Positions 25,901 through 34,680 are shown, counted from the first letter of the stretch. The stretch: 64,000 bases of DNA from Colimorpha sp045222295 (GCA_045222295.1 JBGUXP010000015.1:1-64000), one strand, 5' to 3'. Numbers and translations: made by a program. Notes: generated by a model from the sequence alone, not told the origin.

Positions 25901-26774
25901 TGGTTCGTCTCTACCCTACTCCCTCTCCAACCACACCTGCACCTTTTCTCACCTCCCTCCGGGCTCATACCATCTTGCGGTCAATGGCTACGGATGCTCC
26001 TTTGAACAGGATTTTACCCTCGATAACCCCCCACGCCCCTACTATGAGAAACAATCCTCGCCTGTCCTTTGTACCGACAGCTGCTCGGGATGGATTAAGA
26101 TTCGCTATAACTTTAGCGCCGTCCAGGAGACATCCTTCAAAGATACACTTATCTCCGGCCTCTGCGAAGGGACCCACATCACACATCTTCTTTCCCTCGG
26201 TTGTTCCCTCATTGACACCACCACCCTCATCAGGAACCATGATCTCGACAACTTCCACGCATGGACCGACCAATCACACTTCTATTTAGGAGCGAGTATT
26301 GAGCTGCATTCCACCGAAATCGACGGCGCCTCCTACCGTTGGGCTCCTTCTGGCGACCTTGAAAACCCCTCCGCGCCCAACACCCTCGCCACTCCTGCCG
26401 ATACCTCCGTTTGCTACCACGTCGAGGTGACTTCCCTGCAGGGCTGTAAAGCTTCCGATACCCTCTGTCTCAAAGGTTCCTTCATCCTTTGCGGAGCACC
26501 CGACTATTTTATCCCCAATGCCTTCACTCCCAACGGCGACGGCGTCAACGATTTTGTCGATTTCTACAGTCCCCTCCTTTCCGAAATCCATATTGCTCTC
26601 TTCAATCGCTGGGGACAATGTGTGTTCCAGAGCGACAACCTCAACGACTGTCGCTGGGACGGCACCTACCAGAACAACCCCTGCCTGCCGGGTGTCTACA
26701 CTTATACTTGCCGTATCCGATGCCATAATGGTCAGGAAACCGAACTCAAAGGAGATATAACCTTGATACGTTGA
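22956..26774 (+). CDS. large secreted SBBP-repeat/PKD protein with T9SS type B sorting end
   Basis: The 1272-residue protein has a signal peptide (MKRAIAITIILLTCCIPTWS), an N-terminal domain like DUF7948 (about 30-250, VHFVENLGQWDSKVIYEV), then beta-propeller-type SBBP repeats (about 250-620) that recur as LYATYLGGS, STYVGGT and STYLGGS and carry TNFPVT/NDFPTT-like turns. A PKD domain with YLWNFGDGTSS follows (about 795-865). The C-terminal 90 residues (YFIPNAFTPNGDGVNDFVDF, LFNRWGQCVFQ, GVYTYTCRI) are the gliding-motility-type C-terminal domain that directs type IX secretion. It is thus exported across the outer membrane and probably surface-bound. Near residue 80 a 7-nt-type tract (23190-23210) encodes GEWKMERKE. 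The next gene begins 1 nt after its stop. Confidence 0.92.
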   Translation: MKRAIAITIILLTCCIPTWSRNERDTLGTGTMVHFVENLGQWDSKVIYEVQLHDAAVFLEQSGITVALREHLPHPHTSGEWKMERKEPGVRGHAYKMHFIGASPTLPLGYDRRNGYSNYYLGNDPSHWRSKVGSYASVRYQEIYPGVTLELYGGSNALKYNFIISPGANPSAIVLQYEGVKGISVSREGNLIVKTSVRDVVELKPYVFQEEKGEKSEIKSRWRVEKDNESWRVWIELDNYNPSRELVIDPVLIFSTYTGSIADNWGTTAAYDSEKNVYTAGLVFNVGYPTTTGAYQLTFGGNCDVGIFKFDSLGTQRLYATYLGGSMADMPHSLFVNSFDDLVIFGSTGSTNFPVTAGAFQTSHAGGDTLSYEDPYNYRTVFFPQGSDIFVSRLSADGSQLQASTYVGGTGNDGLNYHRHFNRSESIIMCGNDSLYYNYGDGARGEIITDNLNNIYVGSTTMSNDFPTTAASLQPSHQGRQDGVVFKLDHNLRTLLWSTYLGGSMDDAVYSIDVDSAYNLLVCGGTNSPNFPTTDSAWQTSYGGGSADGFVSKISYNGDRLMASTFVGEQFYDQLYFVRTGRHDEIFLFGQTQPMNGSSFIYNAGYSVYNSGMLLMRMLPDLSGRVWSTLFGTPGRINLSPTAFAADICNRIYLAGWGRDFVGHLNHSGTRTQFYTAGTWGMETSSDAWSDSTDGQDFYLMSIDADANTLEYASFFGQLHSSSGYGYNGADHVDGGTSRFDRLATLYQSVCASCGGSQGFPTTADAWSDSNRSSNCNNALFRFNVTNDFPVAEFLSPSAGCAPYTLTFHNTGRGTSYLWNFGDGTSSSECNPSHTYTSGGIYTVTLIAYMAGGCADADTQRHSIHVIGNDSHSFAPLIACHNDHIQIGLQPQLGATYQWLSGQVSDPSVANPWVSDSGIYILRVSAPGCSETDTFKVKTYTLIDLWHSSAISCHDSTDGSAFFHISSSLDPDSVTLTLLGPHGSSLPYSLSNHTCTFSHLPPGSYHLAVNGYGCSFEQDFTLDNPPRPYYEKQSSPVLCTDSCSGWIKIRYNFSAVQETSFKDTLISGLCEGTHITHLLSLGCSLIDTTTLIRNHDLDNFHAWTDQSHFYLGASIELHSTEIDGASYRWAPSGDLENPSAPNTLATPADTSVCYHVEVTSLQGCKASDTLCLKGSFILCGAPDYFIPNAFTPNGDGVNDFVDFYSPLLSEIHIALFNRWGQCVFQSDNLNDCRWDGTYQNNPCLPGVYTYTCRIRCHNGQETELKGDITLIR
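23190..23210 (+). repeat. 7-nt repeat tract inside the T9SS type B gene
   Basis: GGAGAAT (23190), GGAAAAT (23197) and GGAACGA (23204) are in 7-nt register. It lacks the AGT core of the other arrays and is the weakest of the set. Confidence 0.4.
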
Positions 26775-26775
26775 T

Positions 26776-27561
26776 ATGGAGAAGAAGAAGGATCAGTTTG
26801 TTGCCGTGTGTGCCGATAGACGCGTCGATGCCGAGAGACTGCTGCCTTTAGTGAAGCCTCTTGCTGCCAGCCTGCGCAAGAGCATTATCCTTTTTACTTG
26901 CAGCCCCGACGGCGATCATTGGGTGGAGAGTCTTGGTGTCCCCTTTGCCGCTATGAAAAGCGACTGGCCGACGGTAGTGGAAGCAATGCCCACGGCTTTC
27001 AACATCGTGTTGGCGGTAACTCTCGTCGATAGCGGTGCGTCGCGCGGGACTTCTACCCATCCGCGGCAGATCCTAAAGAATTTCCGCAACAGCAAGATAG
27101 CGTACCTCGTCCTGCCGAACGGAATAGAACACTTGGCGACACAGTGTGTGGCTCTTACTCTCGACCACCAGCGCGAGAGTAAGGAGAAACTCCTGTGGGC
27201 AACCTATTTTCAGCGTTTCTGCGGAAGTCATGTAACCGTCTACCATTATCCCTATACCGACCTCGCTTTTCGCCAACGGTTGGACAACAACATCCGCTAC
27301 TTGGAGAAAATATTCTCCTCGCTCAAACTCGTTTACAACCTGCAGCCTCTCCCACCCGGAAACCAGTTCGCCAATCCTGACCTTAAGGCTCTTGTTCTGC
27401 CGGGCATCGACCTCTTCATCTCTTTGGTTCCCGACCGGCGCGACCGCGACCTCTTCGACTTTTTCTCGCCCCCTGAGCCTTTGCGCTTGCTCCGGAAAGC
27501 CCGTGAACGTGCCGTTCTTTTTCTTAATCAAAGAGACGATTTATATATTATGTGTGACTAA
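26776..27561 (+). CDS. universal-stress-protein-like protein
   Basis: The 261-residue protein is soluble, with no signal peptide. Two alpha/beta halves with hydrophobic strands (KSIILFTCSPDG, FNIVLAVTLVD, IAYLVLPNGI) look like a Rossmann-type universal stress protein fold, as in proteins annotated in Bacteroidales. There is no clear ATP-binding glycine motif, so the call is tentative. It starts one base after the preceding stop codon and probably shares its mRNA. A strong terminator follows. Confidence 0.55.
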   Translation: MEKKKDQFVAVCADRRVDAERLLPLVKPLAASLRKSIILFTCSPDGDHWVESLGVPFAAMKSDWPTVVEAMPTAFNIVLAVTLVDSGASRGTSTHPRQILKNFRNSKIAYLVLPNGIEHLATQCVALTLDHQRESKEKLLWATYFQRFCGSHVTVYHYPYTDLAFRQRLDNNIRYLEKIFSSLKLVYNLQPLPPGNQFANPDLKALVLPGIDLFISLVPDRRDRDLFDFFSPPEPLRLLRKARERAVLFLNQRDDLYIMCD

Positions 27562-27574
27562 AAAAATCTCCATC

Positions 27575-27600
27575 AAATCCCCGTTTATTGGGGATTTTTT
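27575..27600 (+). terminator. terminator after the USP-like gene
   Basis: AAATCCCC (27575-27582), 7-nt loop, GGGGATTT (27590-27597) and T-run. Confidence 0.85.
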
Positions 27601-27601
27601 G

Positions 27602-27609
27602 TATATTTG
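27602..27609 (+). promoter_or_regulatory. promoter of the lipoprotein-barrel pair
   Basis: TATATTTG directly after the terminator T-run; it is 65 bp upstream of the ATG at 27675, which has a good AAAGGAGAA ribosome site. Confidence 0.6.
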
Positions 27610-27674
27610 CATTTATATATTTCCCGTTAATTGGGTTTAACAACTTGAATATTAATCAATAAAAGGAGAATAAC

Positions 27675-29000
27675 ATGAAAAAAATTATGCTTTTTGTGAC
27701 CGTCGCGCTGGCAATGGGTGCGCTCTCGTCCTGTATGCGCAGTGACGACTGGGAGATGTTCCGACATCCCATCCACGTGACAGGAAGTGCAAATCCTCAG
27801 TATGGTGTCCCTGTCGCTACCGGCGAATTGAATATCAACGACCTCATGACAAGTTTTAGTGCCGACTATTCAGGACTCATCACTGACGATGAAGTCATTA
27901 CCATCAAGTACGACACCTCCTTGAGCGACACCATCGATGCCTTGAGCAATGTCTCTTTCAAAGGCAGTCACCTCCCATCGGCATCGACCCTCAACCTGAA
28001 AGCGAACGACGAAACGAAGGCCTTCTGGATCCCTAAGGACACAACCATGGTGGATACCATTGACATCGACTTCTTTAACGATGTCGATTATGCCGGACAG
28101 ATTAACATCGAGCACATCTGGATGGCTCTCAGAGTCGGCGCCAGCGGTGAAGGCGCCGAATTCGTGAGAAACTATGTGAAAGCACGCTTCTTCAACCTCC
28201 AGCTCTCCTACGAGGACCATAACGGCGTCAGGAAAACCTTCGGCGGTATGCCCGCCGCCAATGTCGAGGTAAACGACATCTACCAAGGCTTCAACCATCT
28301 GTTCGACAGCGTCGACATCGCCAGCATCGTCAACGACATGCCCAGGAAAATCTTCGCCAGCTACACCTTCCGCTTCCAAGTCAGCTCCGACTTGGTCACC
28401 AGCCAGATCATGAGCATGCCCTATAACCAGATTCTCGACAGCATCCACATGACCAAGCTCATGTACTTCGCCAAACTCGAAGTCACCATGCCCCTCAGTG
28501 TCCAGTTCAACGGCTTAAGTTATATCTATCCCATATCCCTGGGCGACGGCCTCAACTCCTTTAATATCGACTCCATCGTCTCCTCCATCTCCTCTGACTT
28601 GAACTTCGACATCGACAGCGCACTCTTCAGGCTCACCTTCTTCAACGGCATACCCCTCAACCTCACCATCTCCGCCACCCTCCAGGACGAGAACGGGACA
28701 AACATCGTAAAACTCTTCAAGAACGAGACCGTCGCCTCCGCCAACACCACCCCCAACCCCTCCAACCCTACACAGTACTTCGCCGCCAGCGAAAAAGAAA
28801 CCATCCTGGAAACTCGACTCAGCAACACCGATATCGACAACCTCCATCTCGCCAAAACCTTGAACGTCAGGCTCAGGGTCGACAGCGACAACAAGCATGT
28901 ATCCATCCGGCGCAGCGACAAGCTCAGGCTCAAAGCATTCCTCATCCTCAAGCCCACCGTCGGCCTCGACATCTCCCTCACCGACCGGGGAATGCTCTGA
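27675..29000 (+). CDS. lipoprotein of unknown function
   Basis: The 441-residue product has a signal peptide with lipobox (MKKIMLFVTVALAMGALSSC), so it is probably anchored in the outer membrane. It then shows repeated beta strands with acidic loops (SLSDTIDALSNVSFKGSHLP, VEVNDIYQGFNHLFDSVDI) and a C-terminal repeat-like section. No known domain is recognised. It lies 44 bp before the DUF5723-like barrel with its own ribosome site, so the two may work together at the outer membrane. Many aspartate/asparagine-rich loops are seen but no enzyme motif. Confidence 0.75.
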   Translation: MKKIMLFVTVALAMGALSSCMRSDDWEMFRHPIHVTGSANPQYGVPVATGELNINDLMTSFSADYSGLITDDEVITIKYDTSLSDTIDALSNVSFKGSHLPSASTLNLKANDETKAFWIPKDTTMVDTIDIDFFNDVDYAGQINIEHIWMALRVGASGEGAEFVRNYVKARFFNLQLSYEDHNGVRKTFGGMPAANVEVNDIYQGFNHLFDSVDIASIVNDMPRKIFASYTFRFQVSSDLVTSQIMSMPYNQILDSIHMTKLMYFAKLEVTMPLSVQFNGLSYIYPISLGDGLNSFNIDSIVSSISSDLNFDIDSALFRLTFFNGIPLNLTISATLQDENGTNIVKLFKNETVASANTTPNPSNPTQYFAASEKETILETRLSNTDIDNLHLAKTLNVRLRVDSDNKHVSIRRSDKLRLKAFLILKPTVGLDISLTDRGML

Positions 29001-29044
29001 GCGTCATAAAACCTTCATGTAAAACAACCTAAAAGTACTGAAAG

Positions 29045-30493
29045 ATGAAAAAAACACATATTCTTGCAGCCATTGGATTCATATGCCTCTTCGGAACCCC
29101 CGGCCTCAACGCCCAGCTCAGCTACAGCGAGACCAACCATCTCTTCTACCACGCTCTGCGCGCACCACAGTCCTCACTCGACAACCCAGCCTTCTTCCCG
29201 ACGAACAACTCATTTTATCTGATGTTTCCCGGTGTGGACCTCCAATTCAATAGTCCGCTGATGGTGAAGGATGTAATGTATTACGACAAACTCCGCAATC
29301 AAACCATCATCAACCTCGACACCATCCTCAACAGCCTCCGCGAGAACGACGACCTCCATCTCGGTGCCTCTGTCCAACTCCTCGGCTTCGGCTTCAAGGC
29401 CCGCAACAACTTCTTCTCCTTCAACACCCGCTTGGTCAACTCCCTCAACCTCGCTCTCCCCACTTCCACCATCGACGCAATCCTGCTGGGTAACGTCGAC
29501 GGCAACAATGCCCTCATCGAAGAAATCGAACTCATCAACGGCGACATCTTGAACATCACCTCTTATCTCGAGGCAGGTTTGGGCTATGCTCGTTACATAC
29601 CCTCCTTGGACCTCACTGTGGGCGCCCGCGCGAAGTTGCTGTTCGGCGTGGCGAATGTTCAGACTGACAATACGAAGGTCGTCTTCCATTCTAACAACGA
29701 TTCTCTGACCGCCAACATGTACTACGAGATTCAGTCCTCAACCTTTGCCCCCTACGACACTAACCAAAACAAGTTCATCTTCAATATTGGAGACATTCTG
29801 AGTAATGCCAATACTGGCTTTGCTTTCGATTTGGGTGCGAAGTATGAGATGGGGCCCTTCACCTTCTCCTTCGCCATCAACGACCTCACCGCCGGAATCC
29901 ACTGGAAGAACAACGTGATGACTTGGAAGCCCGAGGGCGGACAAGGGCAGATTGTCTTCAACGGTGTGGATGTTACGACAATGTTGAACAACGGTACTTT
30001 CAATGCCGATTCTCTGACGAATTATTTTGAGAACCAGCTGACTAGTATGAAGCCCGCACAGGAACATGCCGGAGACTACTGGTTCTCTATCCCCACAAAG
30101 ATTAACATCGGTGCAAGCTATAGTTTTGCTAAGGTATTCCGTGCAGGATTACTCCTCCATGGTCAGTTCGACAGAGGTTTGCTCTGCAAGTCCTCGTTGA
30201 AGATAGACGAGAGCGTCACCAACACCTTCCGTTTCAACACCACACTGACCGTAGGCGCCAACCTCTACAATTGGGCCGAAATCATATTGGGCTCTTCTGT
30301 CGTTCATGACGGCTCCGGCTGGGATTTCTTCAATCCCGGTGCAGGAATTATCCTGACTCCAGGAACGGTAGTGCAGCTCTATATGATGGCCGACTATATC
30401 AGCAGCTTCTATTTGGTCGATTCAAAGGCTTTCAACCTAAAGTTCGGTTTGAACCTCCTGATTGGCAAGGGCGGTCGTTCAGAAATCAGATAA
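29045..30493 (+). CDS. DUF5723-like outer-membrane barrel protein
   Basis: The 482-residue protein has a signal peptide (MKKTHILAAIGFICLFGTPG). It then has the pattern SLDNPAFFPTNNSFYLMFPG near the start and repeated beta-hairpins (FGFKARNNFFSFNTRLVNSL, GYARYIPSLDLTVGARAKLL, FDLGAKYEMGPFTFSFAIND), ending in a barrel strand followed by a short polar tail. This matches my knowledge of DUF5723 proteins, which are outer-membrane barrels of unknown function in Bacteroidales. It follows the lipoprotein gene by 44 bp and precedes der by 15 bp. Confidence 0.75.
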   Translation: MKKTHILAAIGFICLFGTPGLNAQLSYSETNHLFYHALRAPQSSLDNPAFFPTNNSFYLMFPGVDLQFNSPLMVKDVMYYDKLRNQTIINLDTILNSLRENDDLHLGASVQLLGFGFKARNNFFSFNTRLVNSLNLALPTSTIDAILLGNVDGNNALIEEIELINGDILNITSYLEAGLGYARYIPSLDLTVGARAKLLFGVANVQTDNTKVVFHSNNDSLTANMYYEIQSSTFAPYDTNQNKFIFNIGDILSNANTGFAFDLGAKYEMGPFTFSFAINDLTAGIHWKNNVMTWKPEGGQGQIVFNGVDVTTMLNNGTFNADSLTNYFENQLTSMKPAQEHAGDYWFSIPTKINIGASYSFAKVFRAGLLLHGQFDRGLLCKSSLKIDESVTNTFRFNTTLTVGANLYNWAEIILGSSVVHDGSGWDFFNPGAGIILTPGTVVQLYMMADYISSFYLVDSKAFNLKFGLNLLIGKGGRSEIR

Positions 30494-30508
30494 CCTCTAA
30501 ACTAAGGA

Positions 30509-31813
30509 ATGAATATTATTGCAATAGTTGGACGCCCCAACGTCGGCAAGTCCACTCTCTTCAATCGGCTCACCGAGAGTCGTAACGCCATTGTCGACGA
30601 GACCGCCGGTGTCACCCGTGACCGCCAATATGGCCATTCCGACTGGAACGGCAAGCATTTCTCCGTAATCGACACCGGTGGCTACGTCATGGGGGGGGAC
30701 GACGAGTTTGAAGTCGAAATCCGCAAGCAGGTATCTCTCGCTATCGATGAGGCCGACGTCATTCTCTTCCTTGTCGACGCCCGCGAGGGACTTACCCCCA
30801 TGGACGAGGACGTGGCCGAGATGCTGCGCAAATGTCCAAAAACTGTCGTCTTAGCTGCCAATAAGGTCGACAACTCGGCTCAGATGGACAACTTGGCCGA
30901 GTTCTATTCCCTCGGGCTCGGCGAGCCCTTCCCTATTGCCGGCGTCACTGGATCGGGCACTGGCGACCTCCTCGATGCCCTTGTCAAGGATTTCGATGAC
31001 GGTGACGACGACCCCACCAACGGGCTGCCCCGAATCGCTGTCGTTGGTCGACCGAATGTGGGAAAGAGTTCCTTTATCAATATGATTACCGGCGAGCACC
31101 GGAGCGTGGTCACCCCCATCGCTGGAACAACACGCGACTCGGTCTATTCGCACTACAACCTCTTTGGCTTCGACTTCAACTTCGTCGACACCGCCGGCTT
31201 GCGCCGCAAGGCCAAGGTCAGCGAGGACCTCGAGTTCTATTCCGTCATGCGTTCCATCCGCGCCATCGAGGCTGCAGATGTCTGCATCCTCATGCTCGAT
31301 GCCTCCCAAGGTCTCGAGCAGCAGGACCTGAACATCTTCTCCCTCATCCAGCGCAACCACAAAGGCGTGGTCGTCGTGGCGAACAAATGGGACCTCGTCC
31401 AAAAGGAGACCAACACCCATCGCGATTACGAAAACCTCATCCGCGAGCGCATCGCGCCCTTCGACGACGTGCCCATCGTCTTCACCTCGGTCATCAACAA
31501 ACAGCGCATCTTCAAGGTACTCGAGACGGCCCGCGCCGTCTACGAGGCCCGCAGCCGCCGTATCTCCACTGCCGAACTCAACGATACACTGCTGCCGATA
31601 GTGAAGGAACAGAACCCGCCACCTTCGGTCAAGGGGAAGTGGGTCAAGATTAAGTATATCACCCAGCTCCCTACACCCTACCCTCAGTTCGTCTTTTTCT
31701 GCAACCTCCCGCAGTATGTGCGCGATCCCTACAAGCGCTTTGTCGAAAACAGGATGCGCGAGCTCTGGGACTTCCACGGCGTCCCTATGACCATTTATTT
31801 CAGAGCAAAATAA
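30509..31813 (+). CDS. der: ribosome biogenesis GTPase Der (EngA)
   Basis: The 434-residue GTPase has two G domains in tandem, each with a P-loop: GRPNVGKSTLFNRL (8-21) and GRPNVGKSSFINMI (about 180). Each has switch II DTAG-type and NKxD motifs (AANKVD, VANKWD), and a C-terminal KH-like domain. Der binds 50S ribosomal subunits and is needed for their assembly. A ribosome site AAGGA lies directly before the ATG. It is followed 43 bp later by thioredoxin. Confidence 0.97.
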   Translation: MNIIAIVGRPNVGKSTLFNRLTESRNAIVDETAGVTRDRQYGHSDWNGKHFSVIDTGGYVMGGDDEFEVEIRKQVSLAIDEADVILFLVDAREGLTPMDEDVAEMLRKCPKTVVLAANKVDNSAQMDNLAEFYSLGLGEPFPIAGVTGSGTGDLLDALVKDFDDGDDDPTNGLPRIAVVGRPNVGKSSFINMITGEHRSVVTPIAGTTRDSVYSHYNLFGFDFNFVDTAGLRRKAKVSEDLEFYSVMRSIRAIEAADVCILMLDASQGLEQQDLNIFSLIQRNHKGVVVVANKWDLVQKETNTHRDYENLIRERIAPFDDVPIVFTSVINKQRIFKVLETARAVYEARSRRISTAELNDTLLPIVKEQNPPPSVKGKWVKIKYITQLPTPYPQFVFFCNLPQYVRDPYKRFVENRMRELWDFHGVPMTIYFRAK

Positions 31814-31856
31814 TAATTAAATTCCTTAACCCCAAAACCCTAAACCTTAAAACCCC

Positions 31857-32171
31857 ATGAAAGTTACAGAAGAAAACTTCAGCGCCCTGCTGAATACAGG
31901 CAAACCCATGATGATCGATTTCGGAGCCACATGGTGCGGCCCCTGCAAAGCCCTTGCCCCTCGCATCGAGGAGATAGAAAAAGAATACGACGGTAAAGCC
32001 ATTGTCGGCACTGCCGATGTCGACGAGTGCAGCGACCTCGCCGCCAAGTTCCGCATCCGTAATGTCCCCACCGTCCTCTTCTTCAAGGCCGCCAGCGACC
32101 AACCTGTCGACAAGAGTGTCGGACTCGTCGCCAAAGAGACTCTTACCGAGAAACTGAATGCTCTCCTCTGA
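31857..32171 (+). CDS. trxA: thioredoxin
   Basis: The 104-residue protein has the thioredoxin fold and active site ATWCGPCKALAP (C27, C30), with the cis-proline strand RNVPTVLFF. It reduces protein disulfides in the cytoplasm; there is no signal peptide. The last 14 bases overlap the start of the DUF58 gene, so the two are co-translated. It follows der at 43 bp and may be transcribed with it. Confidence 0.92.
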   Translation: MKVTEENFSALLNTGKPMMIDFGATWCGPCKALAPRIEEIEKEYDGKAIVGTADVDECSDLAAKFRIRNVPTVLFFKAASDQPVDKSVGLVAKETLTEKLNALL

Positions 32172-33102
32172 GCATATATCCCGCTATCGCTCCCTCGACT
32201 TCTTTGCCCGCCAGGTGGTGGAAGGTTTCATCACCGGCAGGCATAAAAGTCCTTTTCATGGTTTCTCCGTCGAATTCTCCGACTACCGCCAATACAACAC
32301 CAGCGAAAGCACGAAGAATATCGACTGGCGTCTCTATGGCCGTACCAACCGCCTCTTTGTCAAGCAGTTTGAGGAGGAGACCAACCTCCGTTGCCAGATA
32401 TTTCTCGACCAGAGCGGCTCTATGCGCTTCCCCCTCGACCATCAGGGCATTATTGATTCCCCCAATAAACTGACTTTCTCTCTCTATGCCGCCGCCGTGC
32501 TGATAGAGTTGCTCCACCGTCAGCGCGACGCTTTTGGTCTCACTCTCTTTGACAATGCCATTGTGCAGCACACTCCCTGTCGCAGCAACAGCGTCCACCA
32601 GAAATACCTCCTCGGCCTGCTCGACGGCATTCTTAACTCTCCCCCTAAGCTAGGGGGAGTACCCCGAAGGGGGGAGGGAGTGTGTACCGACCTCCCCCAA
32701 GCGCTCCATCTCACCGCCGAGCAACTCCACAAACGTTCCCTTGTTGTCCTCTTCACCGACGCCTTTGTTCGCCCCGACGAACAGGAGCCCCTCTTCGATG
32801 CCCTCCGCCATCTCCGGCACAATAAACACGAGGTCATCCTCTTCCACACCTTCGACCTCGCCCACGAGGTCAACCTCGAGTATGAGGCACGCCCCCATCT
32901 CTTCATCGACCTCGAAACTCATCGACAAATCAAGTTGCAGCCCAACGAGGTTGCCGACAACTACCGCCTCCAAATGAACGACCTCTTCACCACCCTCCGC
33001 CAGCGCGCCATCCAGTATCGCATCGACTATCTTCCTGTAGATGTCGCCCAGGGCTTCCACCAAATATTGCTCCCCTTCCTCCTCAAACGCAGCAAACATT
33101 AA
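32158..33102 (+). CDS. DUF58 domain protein with an in-frame palindromic insertion
   Basis: DUF58 proteins have a von Willebrand A-like fold and are normally linked to MoxR ATPases; their role is in envelope stress or protein maturation. Here 314 residues show the usual SLDFFARQVVEGFITGRHKS and the metal-ion-dependent-adhesion-type IFLDQSGSMRF. About residues 161-175 (NSPPKLGGVPRRGEGV) are encoded by a GC-rich palindromic element (32639-32680) that interrupts the conserved region before LPQALHLTAEQLHKRSLVVL. The frame stays open, so the protein is probably still made. It overlaps the thioredoxin gene by 14 nt. No moxR gene is seen near. Confidence 0.88.
   Translation: MLSSEHISRYRSLDFFARQVVEGFITGRHKSPFHGFSVEFSDYRQYNTSESTKNIDWRLYGRTNRLFVKQFEEETNLRCQIFLDQSGSMRFPLDHQGIIDSPNKLTFSLYAAAVLIELLHRQRDAFGLTLFDNAIVQHTPCRSNSVHQKYLLGLLDGILNSPPKLGGVPRRGEGVCTDLPQALHLTAEQLHKRSLVVLFTDAFVRPDEQEPLFDALRHLRHNKHEVILFHTFDLAHEVNLEYEARPHLFIDLETHRQIKLQPNEVADNYRLQMNDLFTTLRQRAIQYRIDYLPVDVAQGFHQILLPFLLKRSKH
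32639..32680. repeat. GC-rich palindromic element inside the DUF58 gene
   Basis: CTCCCCCTA (32639-32647), loop AGC, TAGGGGGAG (32651-32659) are perfect inverted repeats, followed by a second small hairpin CCCC-GAA-GGGG. It has the form of a repetitive extragenic palindrome but is translated in frame. Confidence 0.75.
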
Positions 33103-33277
33103 GGTCGCCACCATCGCCGGGCTGGCTTTGCGTCTCCCTGTGCCGGCGGCTGCCCCTGCTCAACACACCATCTTCGCGTGGACACCCTGCCGACAGTGCC
33201 TCCAACTCTCGATCCAGCAAGAGATACACTTGTCACATTTCGGTCGCAAGGATAAAGTGAAGGTCATCGTCCGCTAA
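33103..33277 (+). pseudogene. possible degraded small reading frame
   Basis: Right after the DUF58 stop, one frame reads like a signal peptide (KVATIAGLALRLPVPAAAPAQ) but has no ATG of its own, and continues to a CxxC-bearing stretch and stop at 33277. A neighbouring frame carries VDTLPTVPPTLDPARDTLVT, which looks more protein-like than the open frame. This suggests an eroded or frameshifted small gene, but it may be noncoding. No function is proposed. Confidence 0.25.
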
Positions 33278-33315
33278 AAGAAACAAAGTAAATAATAGTT
33301 AAACAAAAATATATT

Positions 33316-34668
33316 ATGAAACAATATATCGAACAACACAAAGACCGCTTCCTCGAGGAGCTTTTCTCTCTTATCCGTATTCCCTCCATCAGCAGTGAGC
33401 AGGAGCACAAGCCCGACATGGTGCGCTGCGCCGAGCGCTGGAAAGAACTGCTGCTGGCCGCCGGTGCCGACCGAGCCGAGGTGATGCCCACCGATGGCAA
33501 CCCCGTGGTTTATGGTGAGAAGACCATCGACCCCAGCAAGCCCACCGTGCTGGTTTACGGCCACTACGACGTGATGCCCGTGGCTCCGCTGGAGCTCTGG
33601 CGCACCTCTCCCTTCGAGCCAGTCGTCAAGGATGGCCACATCTGGGCCCGTGGTGCCGACGACGACAAGGGGCAGAGTTTCATGCACGCCAAAGCCTTCG
33701 AATATATGGTGAAAACCGGCAACCTGCCCTGCAATGTGAAATTCATGCTCGAAGGCGAAGAGGAAATCGGCAGCGGCAGCCTTTACGGCTTCTGTGAGAA
33801 GAACAAGGAACTGTTGAAGGCCGACGTCATCCTGGTCTCCGACACTTCGATGATAGCCCCCGATGTTCCTAGCATCACCAGCGGCCTCCGTGGCCTCTGC
33901 TATTGGGAGGTTGAGGTCACCGGCCCCAACCACGACTTGCACAGCGGCCTCTTCGGCGGCGCTGTGGCCAACCCCATCAACGTGCTCTGCAAGATGATTG
34001 CCGACCTGCACGACGAGAACGGCCACATCACCATCCCCGGCTTCTACGACGACGTGCTGGTGCTCAGCGACGAAGAGCGCGCCCTGATGGCCCAGGCCCC
34101 CTTCGACGAGGAGCAGTATAAAAAAGACCTCGGCGTGAAGGCACTGAAGGGCGAGAAAGGTTTCAGCACCAAGGAGCGCACCGGTATCCGTCCCTGCCTC
34201 GATGTCTGCGGCATCTGGGGCGGCCACACCGGCGAGGGCACCAAGACCGTGCTGCCCTCCAAAGCCTATGCCAAGATTAGCACCCGTCTCGTCGCCAACC
34301 AGGATTTCGAGAAGATTAGCAAGCTGTTCCAGGAATACTTCGAGAGCGTGGCTCCCGACTATGTCACCGTCAAGGTTACCCCCTGCCACGGCGGCGCCGC
34401 CTACGTCAGCCCGCTGGAGCTGAAAGCCTACAAGGCTGCCGAGAAGGCTATGACCGACACCTTCGGCAAGCGTCCCATCCCCACGCGCAGCGGCGGGAGC
34501 ATCCCCATCGTGGCGGGCTTCGAGAAGATTCTCGGCCTCAAGAGCATCCTCATGGGCTTCGGCCTCGCCAGCGACGACATCCACGCCCCCAACGAGAACT
34601 ACCCGCTGGCCCAGTTCTTCAAGGGCATCGAGACCATTCCCCTGTTCTACAAATATTTTGCAGAATAA
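33316..34668 (+). CDS. M20 family dipeptidase
   Basis: The 450-residue metallopeptidase fits the M20 group of cytoplasmic dipeptidases (PepV/CNDP-like). Metal-binding residues are visible: H83 and D85 in VYGHYDVMP, D115 in RGADDDKG, the EGEEEIGS glutamates (148-149) and a C-terminal His in DDIHAPNE. The dimerisation domain lies between about 180 and 340. It lacks a signal peptide, so it acts on peptides taken into the cell. A strong terminator follows. Confidence 0.92.
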   Translation: MKQYIEQHKDRFLEELFSLIRIPSISSEQEHKPDMVRCAERWKELLLAAGADRAEVMPTDGNPVVYGEKTIDPSKPTVLVYGHYDVMPVAPLELWRTSPFEPVVKDGHIWARGADDDKGQSFMHAKAFEYMVKTGNLPCNVKFMLEGEEEIGSGSLYGFCEKNKELLKADVILVSDTSMIAPDVPSITSGLRGLCYWEVEVTGPNHDLHSGLFGGAVANPINVLCKMIADLHDENGHITIPGFYDDVLVLSDEERALMAQAPFDEEQYKKDLGVKALKGEKGFSTKERTGIRPCLDVCGIWGGHTGEGTKTVLPSKAYAKISTRLVANQDFEKISKLFQEYFESVAPDYVTVKVTPCHGGAAYVSPLELKAYKAAEKAMTDTFGKRPIPTRSGGSIPIVAGFEKILGLKSILMGFGLASDDIHAPNENYPLAQFFKGIETIPLFYKYFAE

Positions 34669-34680
34669 CAAATCAACAAA

